Below, piece after piece: positions 25,864 to 34,392 of a stretch of 64,000 bases of DNA. The first letter of the stretch is position 1. The number at the start of each line of letters is the position of its first letter. The translations under genes were made by a program, and so were the position numbers. The DNA comes from CAWDDG01 sp963801065 (GTDB taxonomy: Bacteria; Actinomycetota; Actinomycetes; Jiangellales; Jiangellaceae). The stretch lies in the NCBI GenBank assembly GCA_963801065.1, contig CAWDDG010000007.1:1-64000 (forward strand), written 5' to 3'. Below the pieces are notes generated by a model. It saw only the letters and a program-made list of their open reading frames with translations. It was not told where the DNA came from and ran no database searches.

Positions 25864-26401
25864 CTGGGGTGTCCCGTCCCAAGGGGGTGTGGACGGCCCG
25901 GTAGACCTCGTTGGCGTAGCCGTCGAGTACCTCGGCGCAGCGCTTGAGGTGGTCCTCGGCCCGGACACCCTCCGGGACACCGAAGACGTCGCGCGCCTTC
26001 ATCTCCCGAAACCAGCGTCGCAACCGGTCCAGGCTCTGCTCCTCCTCATCCAGTTCGGCGACGGTGAGTTTGCCGATGTGCTGCTCCTTGGCGATTTCGG
26101 CTTCGTACTTGTCGCACTCGGAGGCGAACTCCGCCCATTCCGCGGCGCGGGCGGTGTTGAAATCGCCGACCAAGCCGGCCCGGGCCTCGTCGTCACGCGG
26201 GACGGCGTCCAATAGGAGCACCTGGCCGTCGGCGCGCCGGACCAACTCGGTGACCCGGTCCAGACCGGCTGCGAACACCGGTGCCGCCGGTGCCGCCCAG
26301 ACGGCGCCGCCCACCGGGATTGCCCCGACACGCCGCAGCTCGCGCCAGACCGCCACCCGGTGTCGGGAAGGGCCTGTGGGCAGCCGGATGGCGGCAATCA
26401 A
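25856..26401 (-). CDS. ChrB-like N-terminal domain protein (5' end displaced)
   Basis: The protein (about 181 residues) begins WLIAAIRLPTGPSRHRVAVW, the typical start of ChrB (chromate-resistance regulator) N-terminal-domain proteins, and continues with GGAVWAAPA, a FNTARAAEWAEFASECDKYEAEIAKE helix and a C-terminal helical tail. There is no ATG in the expected place: TTG or an upstream non-ATG start would be needed, because the 143-bp repeat shared with the helicase region begins just upstream. The 5' end therefore seems replaced. It overlaps the DUF1232 gene. Confidence 0.65.
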   Translation of the reverse strand: MIAAIRLPTGPSRHRVAVWRELRRVGAIPVGGAVWAAPAAPVFAAGLDRVTELVRRADGQVLLLDAVPRDDEARAGLVGDFNTARAAEWAEFASECDKYEAEIAKEQHIGKLTVAELDEEEQSLDRLRRWFREMKARDVFGVPEGVRAEDHLKRCAEVLDGYANEVYRAVHTPLGRDTPDA

Positions 26402-26407
26402 CCACCC

Positions 26408-26550
26408 CGCGAAGTTGGGATGGCGCTCTTTGAGGCTTCCGCCCCGTGCGAGGGCCGTTTGCAGTGCCTTGTGGCAGCGCGTGGCTTACAGCGACGCTGA
26501 CAACGTGTCCGTCAACAGCGCGACGAGAGCCTCGAGTTGCACGTCGGCCG
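26408..26550. repeat. Second copy of the helicase 3'-end repeat
   Basis: About 143 bases match 57104-57242, the last 20 codons and the downstream flank of the SNF2 helicase gene, with small indels. On the minus strand it still reads ADVQLEALVALLTDTLSASL and a stop. The rest of the helicase is missing here. The repeat abuts the truncated start of the ChrB-like gene. Confidence 0.85.
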
Positions 26551-26779
26551 TCGGCCGTTGGCGGCGAGGCGCAGGCGGCCCGGTGACTGCTGGTCGTCGT
26601 CGGGCGGGATCTGACAAAGGTGCAGGAGGCGACGGCGGGCGGTGCGATCATGGTGCAAGTGGCATACCATCGCGCGGCGAATGGCGGGTGCGCCCGTCGG
26701 CGGTCCGGCAGCGGCGTTCGGGCGGGGTCGACTGGAGGCGCGCTGCGCCACTGTTCATTGCCGAAGGGGCCCGAGTGCG

Positions 26780-27238
26780 ATGACCCGGGATGTGCCGGAG
26801 GGCGACCCGTGGGCGACGTCCTGTGCACGGCGGGCTGTATGCGCCAAGTTGCATGCGGATGGTGCGCTCGACGAGCTGCCGTGCCTGGCCTGCGGGTATC
26901 CGACCCTGACCGAGCGGGGCGGCTACCACATCTGCGTGGTCTGTCACTGGGAGGACGACGACTCGACATGCGACCAGCCCGACCGTTCTAGCGCAGTCAA
27001 CCACGGTCTTACGCTGCGGCAGGCCGCCGCTCACATCGTCGAGACCGGAGTCTTCGCCTCGCCGCACTGGGCGCGGGTCGCCCCCGAGTACTTCACTCCC
27101 GAGGTCCGCGCGGCCCGCGCCGAGGTCGTCGGGGCGTACGAGCGGCTGATGGTGCACCCGCGGGACGCCTTGGCTCGCAAGGACGTGCACGACGGGCGCT
27201 CCAACCTCATGTACGCCATCGTGAACGCGAGGCGATGA
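26780..27238 (+). CDS. CPCC-family cysteine-rich protein
   Basis: This 152-residue protein carries the small zinc-ribbon pattern CLACGYPTLTERGGYHICVV and CHWEDDD, then SSAVNHGLTLRQAAAHIVETG, as in the CPCC domain family. The first motif is C-L-A-C instead of C-P-C-C, so one Cys is replaced while the CxxC spacing is kept. The C-terminal half (VRAARAEVVGAYERLMVHP) is helical. The function is unknown. The first ATG after a GGGGCCCGAG stretch was taken as start. Confidence 0.7.
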   Translation: MTRDVPEGDPWATSCARRAVCAKLHADGALDELPCLACGYPTLTERGGYHICVVCHWEDDDSTCDQPDRSSAVNHGLTLRQAAAHIVETGVFASPHWARVAPEYFTPEVRAARAEVVGAYERLMVHPRDALARKDVHDGRSNLMYAIVNARR

Positions 27239-27496
27239 CTCAGCGCCGCGAACGTCCCCTAACTGGAGACACCCGCCACGGGGCAAGGCGCGGGGACGGG
27301 ACGGACGAACACGGTCACCTGCCGCCGGCCGTGCTTCCCCATGACGGATACCGGACAGTCGATCAAGAAGAAGCAGAAGGATGCGGCTCCACCTGCCAGT
27401 GTCCGGGCGCCGACACCTTTGCCCCGTGACCAACCGACCGTCGTTGGCCACCGATGACTTGGACCGCTCTGATCTCGACGAGGTGCCTCGTCGGGG

Positions 27497-27780
27497 TTGT
27501 GGACCGTCAACAGCCTGATCCGGCCTGACGAACTCGACGACGTCCGTGTCCGCTTCGGCCTTGATGCCCCCTTCGCCACCCCGACCGACAAGGACGAATA
27601 CCCCGGGCTCTCGCTCGTTCTAACGGCGCGTGGCGAGCGGTTCGTCTGCCGGGTAGAAAGCGACCCGGAACCATGGAACGCGGACAAGATCGCGGCGCAC
27701 ATCCTCGGCGAGCTCGAGAGCTGGCCGCCGGAAACCAGTTTTGCACGGGGGCCGAACAGCGTCGCGGTGACTATGTCCTG
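27497..27780 (+). other. Possible gene fragment of unknown function
   Basis: About 90 codons have convincing protein composition: MWTVNSLIRPDELDDVRVRF, DEYPGLSLVLTARGERFVCR and WNADKIAAHILGELESWPPE. No domain is recognised. The frame continues into sequence antisense to the next gene, which suggests that the original C-terminus is lost. Confidence 0.4.
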
Positions 27781-27941
27781 CCGCCGTCAAGACACAACTC
27801 ATGGGCCGGTAGGGCCACCATGGCGTCTGCCGGGGACACACCTCACTTACCGCCTGGAGGGCGGGCGGCTACGGCCGCCCGGATGTCTGCCGCGAGTCGA
27901 GCGGCGGCAGAGCCCCGTTGGTGTCGACGTGCCCCGGGTGC

Positions 27942-28295
27942 CTACCGGACCAGGCAGAACGGGTGACCGGCCGGGTCGGCCAGCGTGATCCAGGTTGGGC
28001 CGTCGGCCAGCCGGGTGGCGCCGAGGCCGACCGCCCGCATGGCCTCCGCCTGGGGATCGTCGGTCTGCAGGTCGAGGTGGAACTGCTGCGGGTGCTCCTG
28101 CCCGGGCCACCGCGGCGCGACGTGGTCCGGTGCGCGCTGGAACTCGATCTCCTGGCCGTCCGGAGTCCGCACGCCGAACCGGTCGGAATCCTTCCGGACG
28201 ACGTCCCAACCGGTGAGTTCGGCGTAGAACGAACCGACCTCTTCGATGTCCGCCGCGTCGAATATGGCGAGGTCCAGGCGAGCCGTCCCGGTCAT
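27942..28295 (-). CDS. VOC-family (glyoxalase-like) protein
   Basis: This 117-residue VOC protein shows ARLDLAIFDAADIEEVGSFYAELTGWD, TPDGQEIEFQRAPDHVAP, a QFHLDLQTDD motif with metal-site His, and WITLADPAGHPFCLV. I chose MTGTARLDL as start because the more upstream ATG adds an unrelated sequence. The C-terminal end falls beside a GGATGTCTGCCGCGAGTCG motif that recurs elsewhere in the window. Confidence 0.85.
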   Translation of the reverse strand: MTGTARLDLAIFDAADIEEVGSFYAELTGWDVVRKDSDRFGVRTPDGQEIEFQRAPDHVAPRWPGQEHPQQFHLDLQTDDPQAEAMRAVGLGATRLADGPTWITLADPAGHPFCLVR

Positions 28296-28480
28296 GGCCA
28301 CATCCTGCCCCAGCCCTCCGACAAGAAGGGCGCGCACCGCCTCTGCGGCCTGATCGCGCAGCCAGATCCTCAGGACCCGAAGCAGCCCACGCGCCGTGAC
28401 GTCATCAAATGACCGCTCATGGCTCTCCGCGACGCAGCGGCGGTGTGGAAGGGGCGGTACCGGCGGGCGGACGCTCGGTC

Positions 28481-28852
28481 ATGACACCCACGCCGGAGTT
28501 CCTGCCCATCCCGCCGATCGAGGCCCCGTGGCGAGCCGATCCTCTTCGCGTAGCGGTGGCCGGCTACCTCGCCCGGTATCGCGGTGAGACGCGTCGCCAG
28601 GCCGAATCAGACCTGCGCGCCTACCTGACCTGGTGCCAGGAACGCGGTCTGGATCCGCTCGCTGCCAGGCGCCCGCACATGGAGCTGTACATCCGCTGGA
28701 TGCAAGAGACCCGCCGCTATGCACCCTCGACCGTCTCGCGCCGGATGTCCGTCGTTGGCGGCTTCTACCGGACCTGCGTCATCGACGAACTCCTCGAGCT
28801 CGAAGACCTCCTCGCAGGTGATGACCCGCTCGCGAGCTGGCACGGCTGCCGT
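28481..28852 (+). pseudogene. Tyrosine recombinase, N-terminal core-binding half only
   Basis: The frame reads VAVAGYLARYRGETRRQAES, DLRAYLTWCQERGLDP, ELYIRWMQETRRYAPSTVSR and MSVVGGFYRTCVIDELLE, the SAM-like core-binding domain of phage-type integrases. The catalytic domain with R-H-R-Y residues is absent; homology ends at about 28850. This is the only integrase trace in the window and lies between tRNA fragments B and C. Confidence 0.8.
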
Positions 28853-29284
28853 CAGGCAGTTGAGCAGCGTTGGCCGTGCGGCTCGACATGGGTGCGTCGG
28901 ATATGGCGGTCCCGGACGCGGATTCAACGTCGACGCTGGGCAGGGCGATCGGGATGGGCGGCAACGGCCCCGACGGGTGGTCGTGTATCGACCACGGTTC
29001 AAAACTCGGTGCAGCGTGCCCGTATCAGAGCGCGTGCTCTTGGCTCTTGAGGCTAGGTGCTGGTCGTTAGCTCACCAAGCACGCGGCACTTCAGCGAGGG
29101 GGACTTATGGGACAGGACTGGCCGATCCGGGGCGCCGTCGACGAGTATCGTTGCGACCTCGACAGCCTGGGGCCTTGGGGGCGGCCGTCGCGCCACCGGC
29201 AGAAAGGGCGCCATCGGGAGCTTGGGCCTCTGGCCCCAGACGGTCGGCGGGCAACACGGTGAGGCCGTTGAGGAGGGCGAGGGG
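28853..29284. other. Gap without a recognised gene
   Basis: No gene is supported. It may include further decayed integrase sequence, but no catalytic motif could be recognised. Confidence 0.4.
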
Positions 29285-30893
29285 ATGAGTGTTATCCCGG
29301 AACCATCCCAGGCCAGCGAACCGGGGCCCGGCGCGTCCGCTGGCGGCGAGGAACCATCCCAGGCCAGCGAACCGGTGCCCGACGCGTCCGTTGGCGGCGA
29401 GGATCCATCTCGGGCCAGCGAACCGGTGCCCGACGCGTCCGTTGCCGGTGAGGATCTGCTCGGCCTGCGCATCGGCGCCGCCTTGATCGATCTTGTCCTG
29501 CTGCTGGTGCTGTTCGTCGTCCTCGCCGTGCTGGTCGGCGAGGCCAGCGTGGGCGGGGGCGCATTCTCCTTCAGCCTCGACGGGGCCGGCACGGCGGTGT
29601 ACGTCGCCATGGCGCTCCTCTACTACCTGGTGCTCGAGGCGGCGATCGGGCAGACGGTGGGCAAGCTGCTGGTGGGGTTGCGGGTCGTCCGCGCTGGCGG
29701 GGGGCGGCCGAATGTCTGGGAGGTTGCGACACGCACGTTGGTTCGGGTCGTGGACTGGCTGCCGGCGCTGTACCTGGTCGGTTTCATCTCGATGCTGGCC
29801 ACCGGTGCTCGGCGCCAGCGTCTCGGTGACCTGGCGGCCGGGACGGGCATCGCGCGGGCGGTGCCGATGCGACACCGTGGCCTCGCTGCGGCAGGCCTGG
29901 CCTCCTCCCTCGTGCTCGTCCTGGCCGGGTCCGTCGTCTACGTCGCCGCCTCGGACCAGCACGAGGGAGCGCAGACTTACCGCGGCAACGGTGTGTCGTT
30001 TGATTACCCGGCGGGATGGGAGGAGGGCACCATCGAGGGTGGCGCGGTAACCGGCAGCGCCGATGAGCTCTGGGAGGTCGAGTTTGTCCTCGACGGGGCG
30101 AGCTTCGTCTCTGTCACGGCCTACCGAATGAACAAGCCCGTCACGGCGGTGAACCTGGACGCGCTCAAGCCCGAGTTCGAAGAGGTCGTCCGAGAGCTGT
30201 TCGAACAGGACGGCGGGACCGTTCAGGCCGGTCCGGAGGAGATCACGGCGGCCGGCAAACCCGGCCTTCGGTTCCAGGCGACCGGAACCCTCGAAGGGAC
30301 CTCCTTCGAGAGCACGATCGTGTTCATCCTCGACGGCAGGACCGAGTACTACCTCCATTGCCAGCGCACGGCGGCGTGGGCCGAAGAGATCGAACGCGGC
30401 TGCCAGCAGATCGTGCGCACATTCAAGGTGGACCTGGTGGAGACCGAGAGCACCGTTCCGCCAGCGGCCGAGACCTCCGCGCCGGCGCAGGCGAAGGAGA
30501 CGGGGCCGACGGAGGCCGAAGAGGTCGACATCGTCGATCTCCAGGTGGGCGACTGTCTCGCCGAAGCCCTGCCCGGAGAAGGGGAAGTGATCTTCAGCAT
30601 CCAGACCGTGCCGTGCTCGGAGCCGCACAGCGAGGAGATATTCGCGGCCGTGACCCTACCCAACGGACGGGGACTTCCCCGGCATGGAGGCGATCAACGC
30701 GCAGGCAGAAGACTTGTGCATCATCGCGGAGTTCGAGGACTTCGTCGGGCTGTCTTATGAGGAATCGGTGCTCTACGTCGGGGGCATAACACCGAGCGAG
30801 GGGAGCTGGCCCCAGGGCGACCGCAGGATCCTTTGCACGATCTACGACGCGGCCGGGGAAGTCAGCGGGAGCCTCCGCGGCGTCGAACGCTAG
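29285..30893 (+). pseudogene. RDD membrane protein with PsbP-like and septum-formation domains, one-base frameshift
   Basis: From the ATG there is a 50-residue Pro/Ser/Glu-rich linker, then an RDD domain with three membrane helices (ALIDLVLLLVLFVVLAVLVG, YYLVLEAAIGQTVGKLLVGL, LYLVGFISMLATG). A further helix follows, then a PsbP/DUF1795-like domain (GVSFDYPAGWEEG), and a septum-formation-type C-terminus (VGDCL..VPCSEPHSEEIFAAVTLPNG). One extra G in the GGGG run near 30672 shifts the frame; the other frame continues as FPGMEAINAQAEDLCIIAEF. Without the error the protein would have about 535 residues. It is a membrane-anchored envelope protein of unknown role. Confidence 0.8.
29300..29452 (+). 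repeat. Three 51-bp tandem repeats coding for a 17-residue unit
   Basis: The unit EPSQASEPVPDASVGGE is repeated three times with small changes in the cytoplasmic linker before the RDD domain. Copies 2 and 3 are more alike than copy 1. It is a simple in-frame coding repeat and could expand or contract by slippage. Confidence 0.85.
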
Positions 30894-30929
30894 GCCAGCG
30901 TCCTCGCGTGACGACCCGCAAGCCCGTGA

Positions 30930-31152
30930 AGAGTCCACACCGTCTGGGATAAGGACGACGGCGTCTGGAAGAACAAAGTCGAAGGCGGCCCACGCGCCTC
31001 GGGCAATGCGTCGACCAAAGCCAAAGATCAGGCCAAGGGCCGCGAGTTCGCGATGAAGCGTGGCGTCGAGCACCACATCCACAATCAGGGATGGCAAGGT
31101 GAGCGCGCGCAACAGCTACGGCAAGGACCCCGAGCGTCAGCCCCGGCTGACT
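30930..31152 (+). pseudogene. DUF2188-family small protein, frameshifted
   Basis: The plus strand reads VHTVWDKDDGVWKNKVEGG, then KAKDQAKGREFAMKRGVEHH and, one frame further, DGKVSARNSYGKDPERQP, which together form the complete DUF2188 domain. An extra G (CAGGGATGGC) breaks the frame and the start codon is not in frame. Function of the family is unknown. Confidence 0.8.
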
Positions 31153-31320
31153 CAACGTGCGCGGAGCCGACGTCATGACCTTGCTGTCGCCGGCACTCCG
31201 CCGCGTCTAGACGCAAGGATGACGCATCCACTCGGCCGATCCAGGATGCGCTTGTGCGACCTACGCTTGGGCCCGTCCAGGTGCACCTCTGGGCGTCACG
31301 GAGAAAGGCAGGAGATCATC

Positions 31321-31632
31321 ATGAATGCGCGCTCGGCAGCGGCGAACGTCGTTCTCGTGCACGGTGGTTTTCGCCGACGGGTCCGGCTGGCGGGCCGTCT
31401 ACGACCTGCTCAAGCAGAACGGCCACCAAGTTGGCGTCGTGCAGAACCCGACTCTGTCGCTGGCGGGTGACGTCGCCGCGACGCGGCAGGTCATCGACGC
31501 GCTGGACCGAGCAGGCCTACCCCAACCTCATCTACTTCAAACGAAGTCCCCGAGGGCAACCACTTCGCGGCCTGGCAGGAGCCGAACCTCTTCACGACGG
31601 AGGTGCGTGCCGCCTTCCGGTCACTGCGTTGA
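31321..31632 (+). pseudogene. Chimera of two alpha/beta hydrolases
   Basis: The first half encodes an alpha/beta-hydrolase N-terminus (ANVVLVHGGF, one extra T, then ADGSGWRAVYDLLKQNGHQ and SLAGDVAATRQVIDALD). The second half encodes the last 40 residues of an epoxide hydrolase (EQAYPNLIYF, EVPEGNHFAAWQEPNLF, RAAFRSL), nearly the same as the end of the intact gene that follows. A deletion between two tandem hydrolase genes explains it. Two frame breaks make it non-functional. Confidence 0.8.
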
Positions 31633-31662
31633 TCGGCGCCCCCACCAACAACGGAGGTCGTC

Positions 31663-32874
31663 ATGAGTAACACCGTCGAGACCGCCATCGACATCCGTCC
31701 ATTCCACGTCGACATTCCGGATGAGGCTTTGGAGGACCTTCGTCGACGCATCGCGGCCACGAACTGGCCCGAGAAAGAGACCGTCGCGGATCAATCCCAA
31801 GGCGTGCCGCTCGCCATGATCCAGAAGCTCGCGCGCTATTGGATGACGGACTACGACTGGCGCACGTGCGAGGCGAACCTGAACGCCCTACCGCAGTTCA
31901 TCACCGAGATCGACGGGCTGGACATTCACTTCATTCACGTTCGCTCGCAGCATGAAGACGCGTTGCCGCTCATCGTCAATCACGGATGGCCGGGCTCGAT
32001 CATCGAGCAGCTGAAGATCATCGATCGACTGACCGATCCCACGGCGCACGGCGCGAGCGCAGCGGACGCGTTCCATGTGGTGATTCCGTCGATGCCGGGC
32101 TACGGGTTCTCGGGGAAGCCGACGAGCACCGGTTGGGGCCCCGAGCGCATGGGCCAAGCCTGGGCAGAACTGATGAAGCGCCTCGGCCACAGCCGCTACG
32201 TCGCCCAAGGCGGCGACTGGGGTGCGTTCGTCGTCGACCAGATGGGCTTGCAGGCACCCGCGGGATTGCTCGCCATCCACACCAACATGCCTGCCACCGT
32301 TCCAGCTGACGTCGACAAGGCTCTCCAGGCCGGCGACCCGCCGCCATCCGGTCTCTCAGCTGAGGAACGACGCGCCTATGAGCAGCTGGTGAGAACGTTC
32401 AAGCAAGTCGACTACGCCAGGTTGATGGGGTCGCGCCCACAAACCTTGTACGGCATCGCGGATTCACCCGTCGGCCTGGCCGCCTGGCTTCTCGACCACA
32501 ACGATGCTGACGGCCAGCCGGCCGCAGCGGTCGTCTCTGCTCTGGACCGGACCACGAGCGCCACGGGCGAACTGACGCGTGACGAGATCCTCGACAACAT
32601 CACGCTCTATTGGCTGACGAACACGGGGGTCTCTGCGTCTCGCCTCTATTGGGAATACAAGGGTGGCTTCTTCAACGTGAAGGGCGTCTCCATCCCCGTT
32701 GCCGCGACCGTCTTTCCCGGCGAGCAGTATCAAGCGCCGCGCAGCTGGGCGGAGCAGGCCTACCCCAACCTCATTTACTTCAACGAAGTCGACAGAGGCG
32801 GCCACTTCGCCGCCTGGGAGCAGCCGCAGCTCTTCACCGAGGAGATCCGCGCCGCGTTCCGGTCGCTTCGGTAG
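31663..32874 (+). CDS. Epoxide hydrolase (EHN domain plus alpha/beta hydrolase)
   Basis: This 403-residue enzyme has the N-terminal EHN domain (FHVDIPDEALEDLRRRIAATNWP) and an alpha/beta-hydrolase core. Landmarks are the oxyanion motif HGWPGS (108-112), the nucleophile Asp-185 in QGGDWGAF, and the catalytic His-381 in DRGGHFAAWE. It should open epoxides by an ester intermediate; similar actinobacterial enzymes are soluble. GGAGGTCGTC precedes the ATG. The stop TAG touches the ATG of the redoxin gene, so both are one operon. The upstream chimera carries the end of a former tandem copy. Confidence 0.93.
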   Translation: MSNTVETAIDIRPFHVDIPDEALEDLRRRIAATNWPEKETVADQSQGVPLAMIQKLARYWMTDYDWRTCEANLNALPQFITEIDGLDIHFIHVRSQHEDALPLIVNHGWPGSIIEQLKIIDRLTDPTAHGASAADAFHVVIPSMPGYGFSGKPTSTGWGPERMGQAWAELMKRLGHSRYVAQGGDWGAFVVDQMGLQAPAGLLAIHTNMPATVPADVDKALQAGDPPPSGLSAEERRAYEQLVRTFKQVDYARLMGSRPQTLYGIADSPVGLAAWLLDHNDADGQPAAAVVSALDRTTSATGELTRDEILDNITLYWLTNTGVSASRLYWEYKGGFFNVKGVSIPVAATVFPGEQYQAPRSWAEQAYPNLIYFNEVDRGGHFAAWEQPQLFTEEIRAAFRSLR

Positions 32875-33827
32875 ATGACCGTGTTCGGTCGTTTGCGCAT
32901 GCCGTCGCTCGGCGGGGCGGCCGGGTGGCTGAACTCCGGGCCACTCGGCGCCGTGGAGCTGCGTGGGCACGTCGTCCTGGTGGATTTCTGGACGCTGACG
33001 TGTATCAACTGGTTGCGCCGGAGCCGTATGTCCGTGCGTGGTCGCAGGTCTACCGGAGCGACGGGTTGGTCGTGATCGGAGTCCACACGCCGGAGTTTTC
33101 GTTCGAGCACGAGATCGACCGGGTGCGGCAGGCGACGAGGGAGCGGGGGATCGACTACCCGGTCGTGGTCGACAACGACTACGCGATCTGGACCGCCTTG
33201 GACAACCACTACTGGCCGGCGCTGTACTTCGTCGACGCGGACGGCATCATCCGCGGCCACCACTTCGGGGAGGGACGCTACGAGCAATCGGAGCGCGTCA
33301 TCCAGCGGCTGCTCGGCGTCGATCGCGAGCTCGTCTCCGTCGAAGGGCTGGGCGTGGAGGCGGAGGCCGACTGGGACCACCTGCGGACCCCGGAGACGTA
33401 TCTCGGCTACGGGCGCAGTGAGCATTTCGCGTCACCGGACGGCGCCGCGTTCGACGAACGCCGCGCCTACCAACTCCCCGAGCGGCTGCGCCTCAACCAC
33501 TGGGCCGTCGCCGGCGAGTGGACGATCGGGCGTGAGGATGTCGTGCTCGACCGGGCCGGCGGGAGCATCGCCTACCGGTTCCACGCGCGCGACGCGCATC
33601 TCGTGCTGTCTCCCGGAGCGCGGGAGCCAACCCCCTTCCGCGTGCTCCTCGACGGCGAGGCCCCCGGCCCGTCACACGGGGTCGACGTCGACGAGGACGG
33701 GAACGGCCTGCTCCGGGACGGCCGCCTGTACCAGCTCGTGCGGCAAGACGGCGAGGTCCGCGAGCGGACGCTGGAGATCACGTTCCTCGAGCCCGGCGCC
33801 GAGGCGTACGTGTTCACATTCGGATAG
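32875..33827 (+). pseudogene. Redoxin (TlpA/DipZ-type thioredoxin-fold protein), one-base frameshift
   Basis: The N-terminal frame reads LRGHVVLVDFWTLTCINWLR, the redox motif region of the DipZ-like redoxins (single Cys C-I-N-W). The next frame continues EPYVRAWSQVYRSDGLVVIG, VHTPEFSFEHEIDRV and VVVDNDYAIWTALDNHYWPA, and a beta-rich C-terminal domain. One base is missing near 33024. Without it the protein would have about 317 residues, close to normal. It may be a recent pseudogene or a sequence error. Confidence 0.8.
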
Positions 33828-34392
33828 CCAGCGATGGCGACATGCCTGATCGACCCAGTGGCGATGCTGCTCCCGCGCGAGAGCAAGTAGCCCTTGCGAA
33901 CGCTCGGCAGGACATCCGACTGCGAAGATCCACTAACGCTGCGGCGGCATCCGCACATAGCCGCTAAGCGCTCCTGCCGAGTTCAGGACGTTTGACGACC
34001 TGGACAGGCGTGCATTGTGCCGCAAACCTGTGCACGGTTGGGTCGTGCCGAGGCCGAGTTGCGCACAAGCCATGCTCACGGCCGTGCGGCGAACCCGCGC
34101 GGGAGCTCGACCCGCGACTTGCCCTGGTAGTGGCGTTCATCGACACTCACCGGGACCGGGTTAGGGGTCGAGCCGATCTGCCGCGTGTCGGCAACGGGGA
34201 TCAGACCTTTGTGACGAGATCAGCGCACTCAGGGCAGAACAAGGCCGCCACGCCAAAATCGGTGCACTGCCGACCCGGTAGCAGAGGTAGAGGTGATCGT
34301 CCGGTGGACGTCCGGACCGAGTGCGGTGGACGATGAGTTCTGGTTGTCTATCGGGTCTGTGATGCAAGGTCGCAGTGAGAGCGGGTGCCCGC
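33828..34392. other. Gap without a recognised gene
   Basis: A minus-strand stretch near 34200-34270 contains RQCTDFGVAALFCPECADL with a CPEC pair, perhaps a small zinc-ribbon remnant, but there is no start or full domain. A CATCCGCACATAGCCGCTAAG motif lies at about 33949. Confidence 0.35.

Noticed and set aside
29300..29452. Tandem 51-bp repeats as a CRISPR array
   Set aside because: The units are contiguous and in frame, with no spacers or cas genes.
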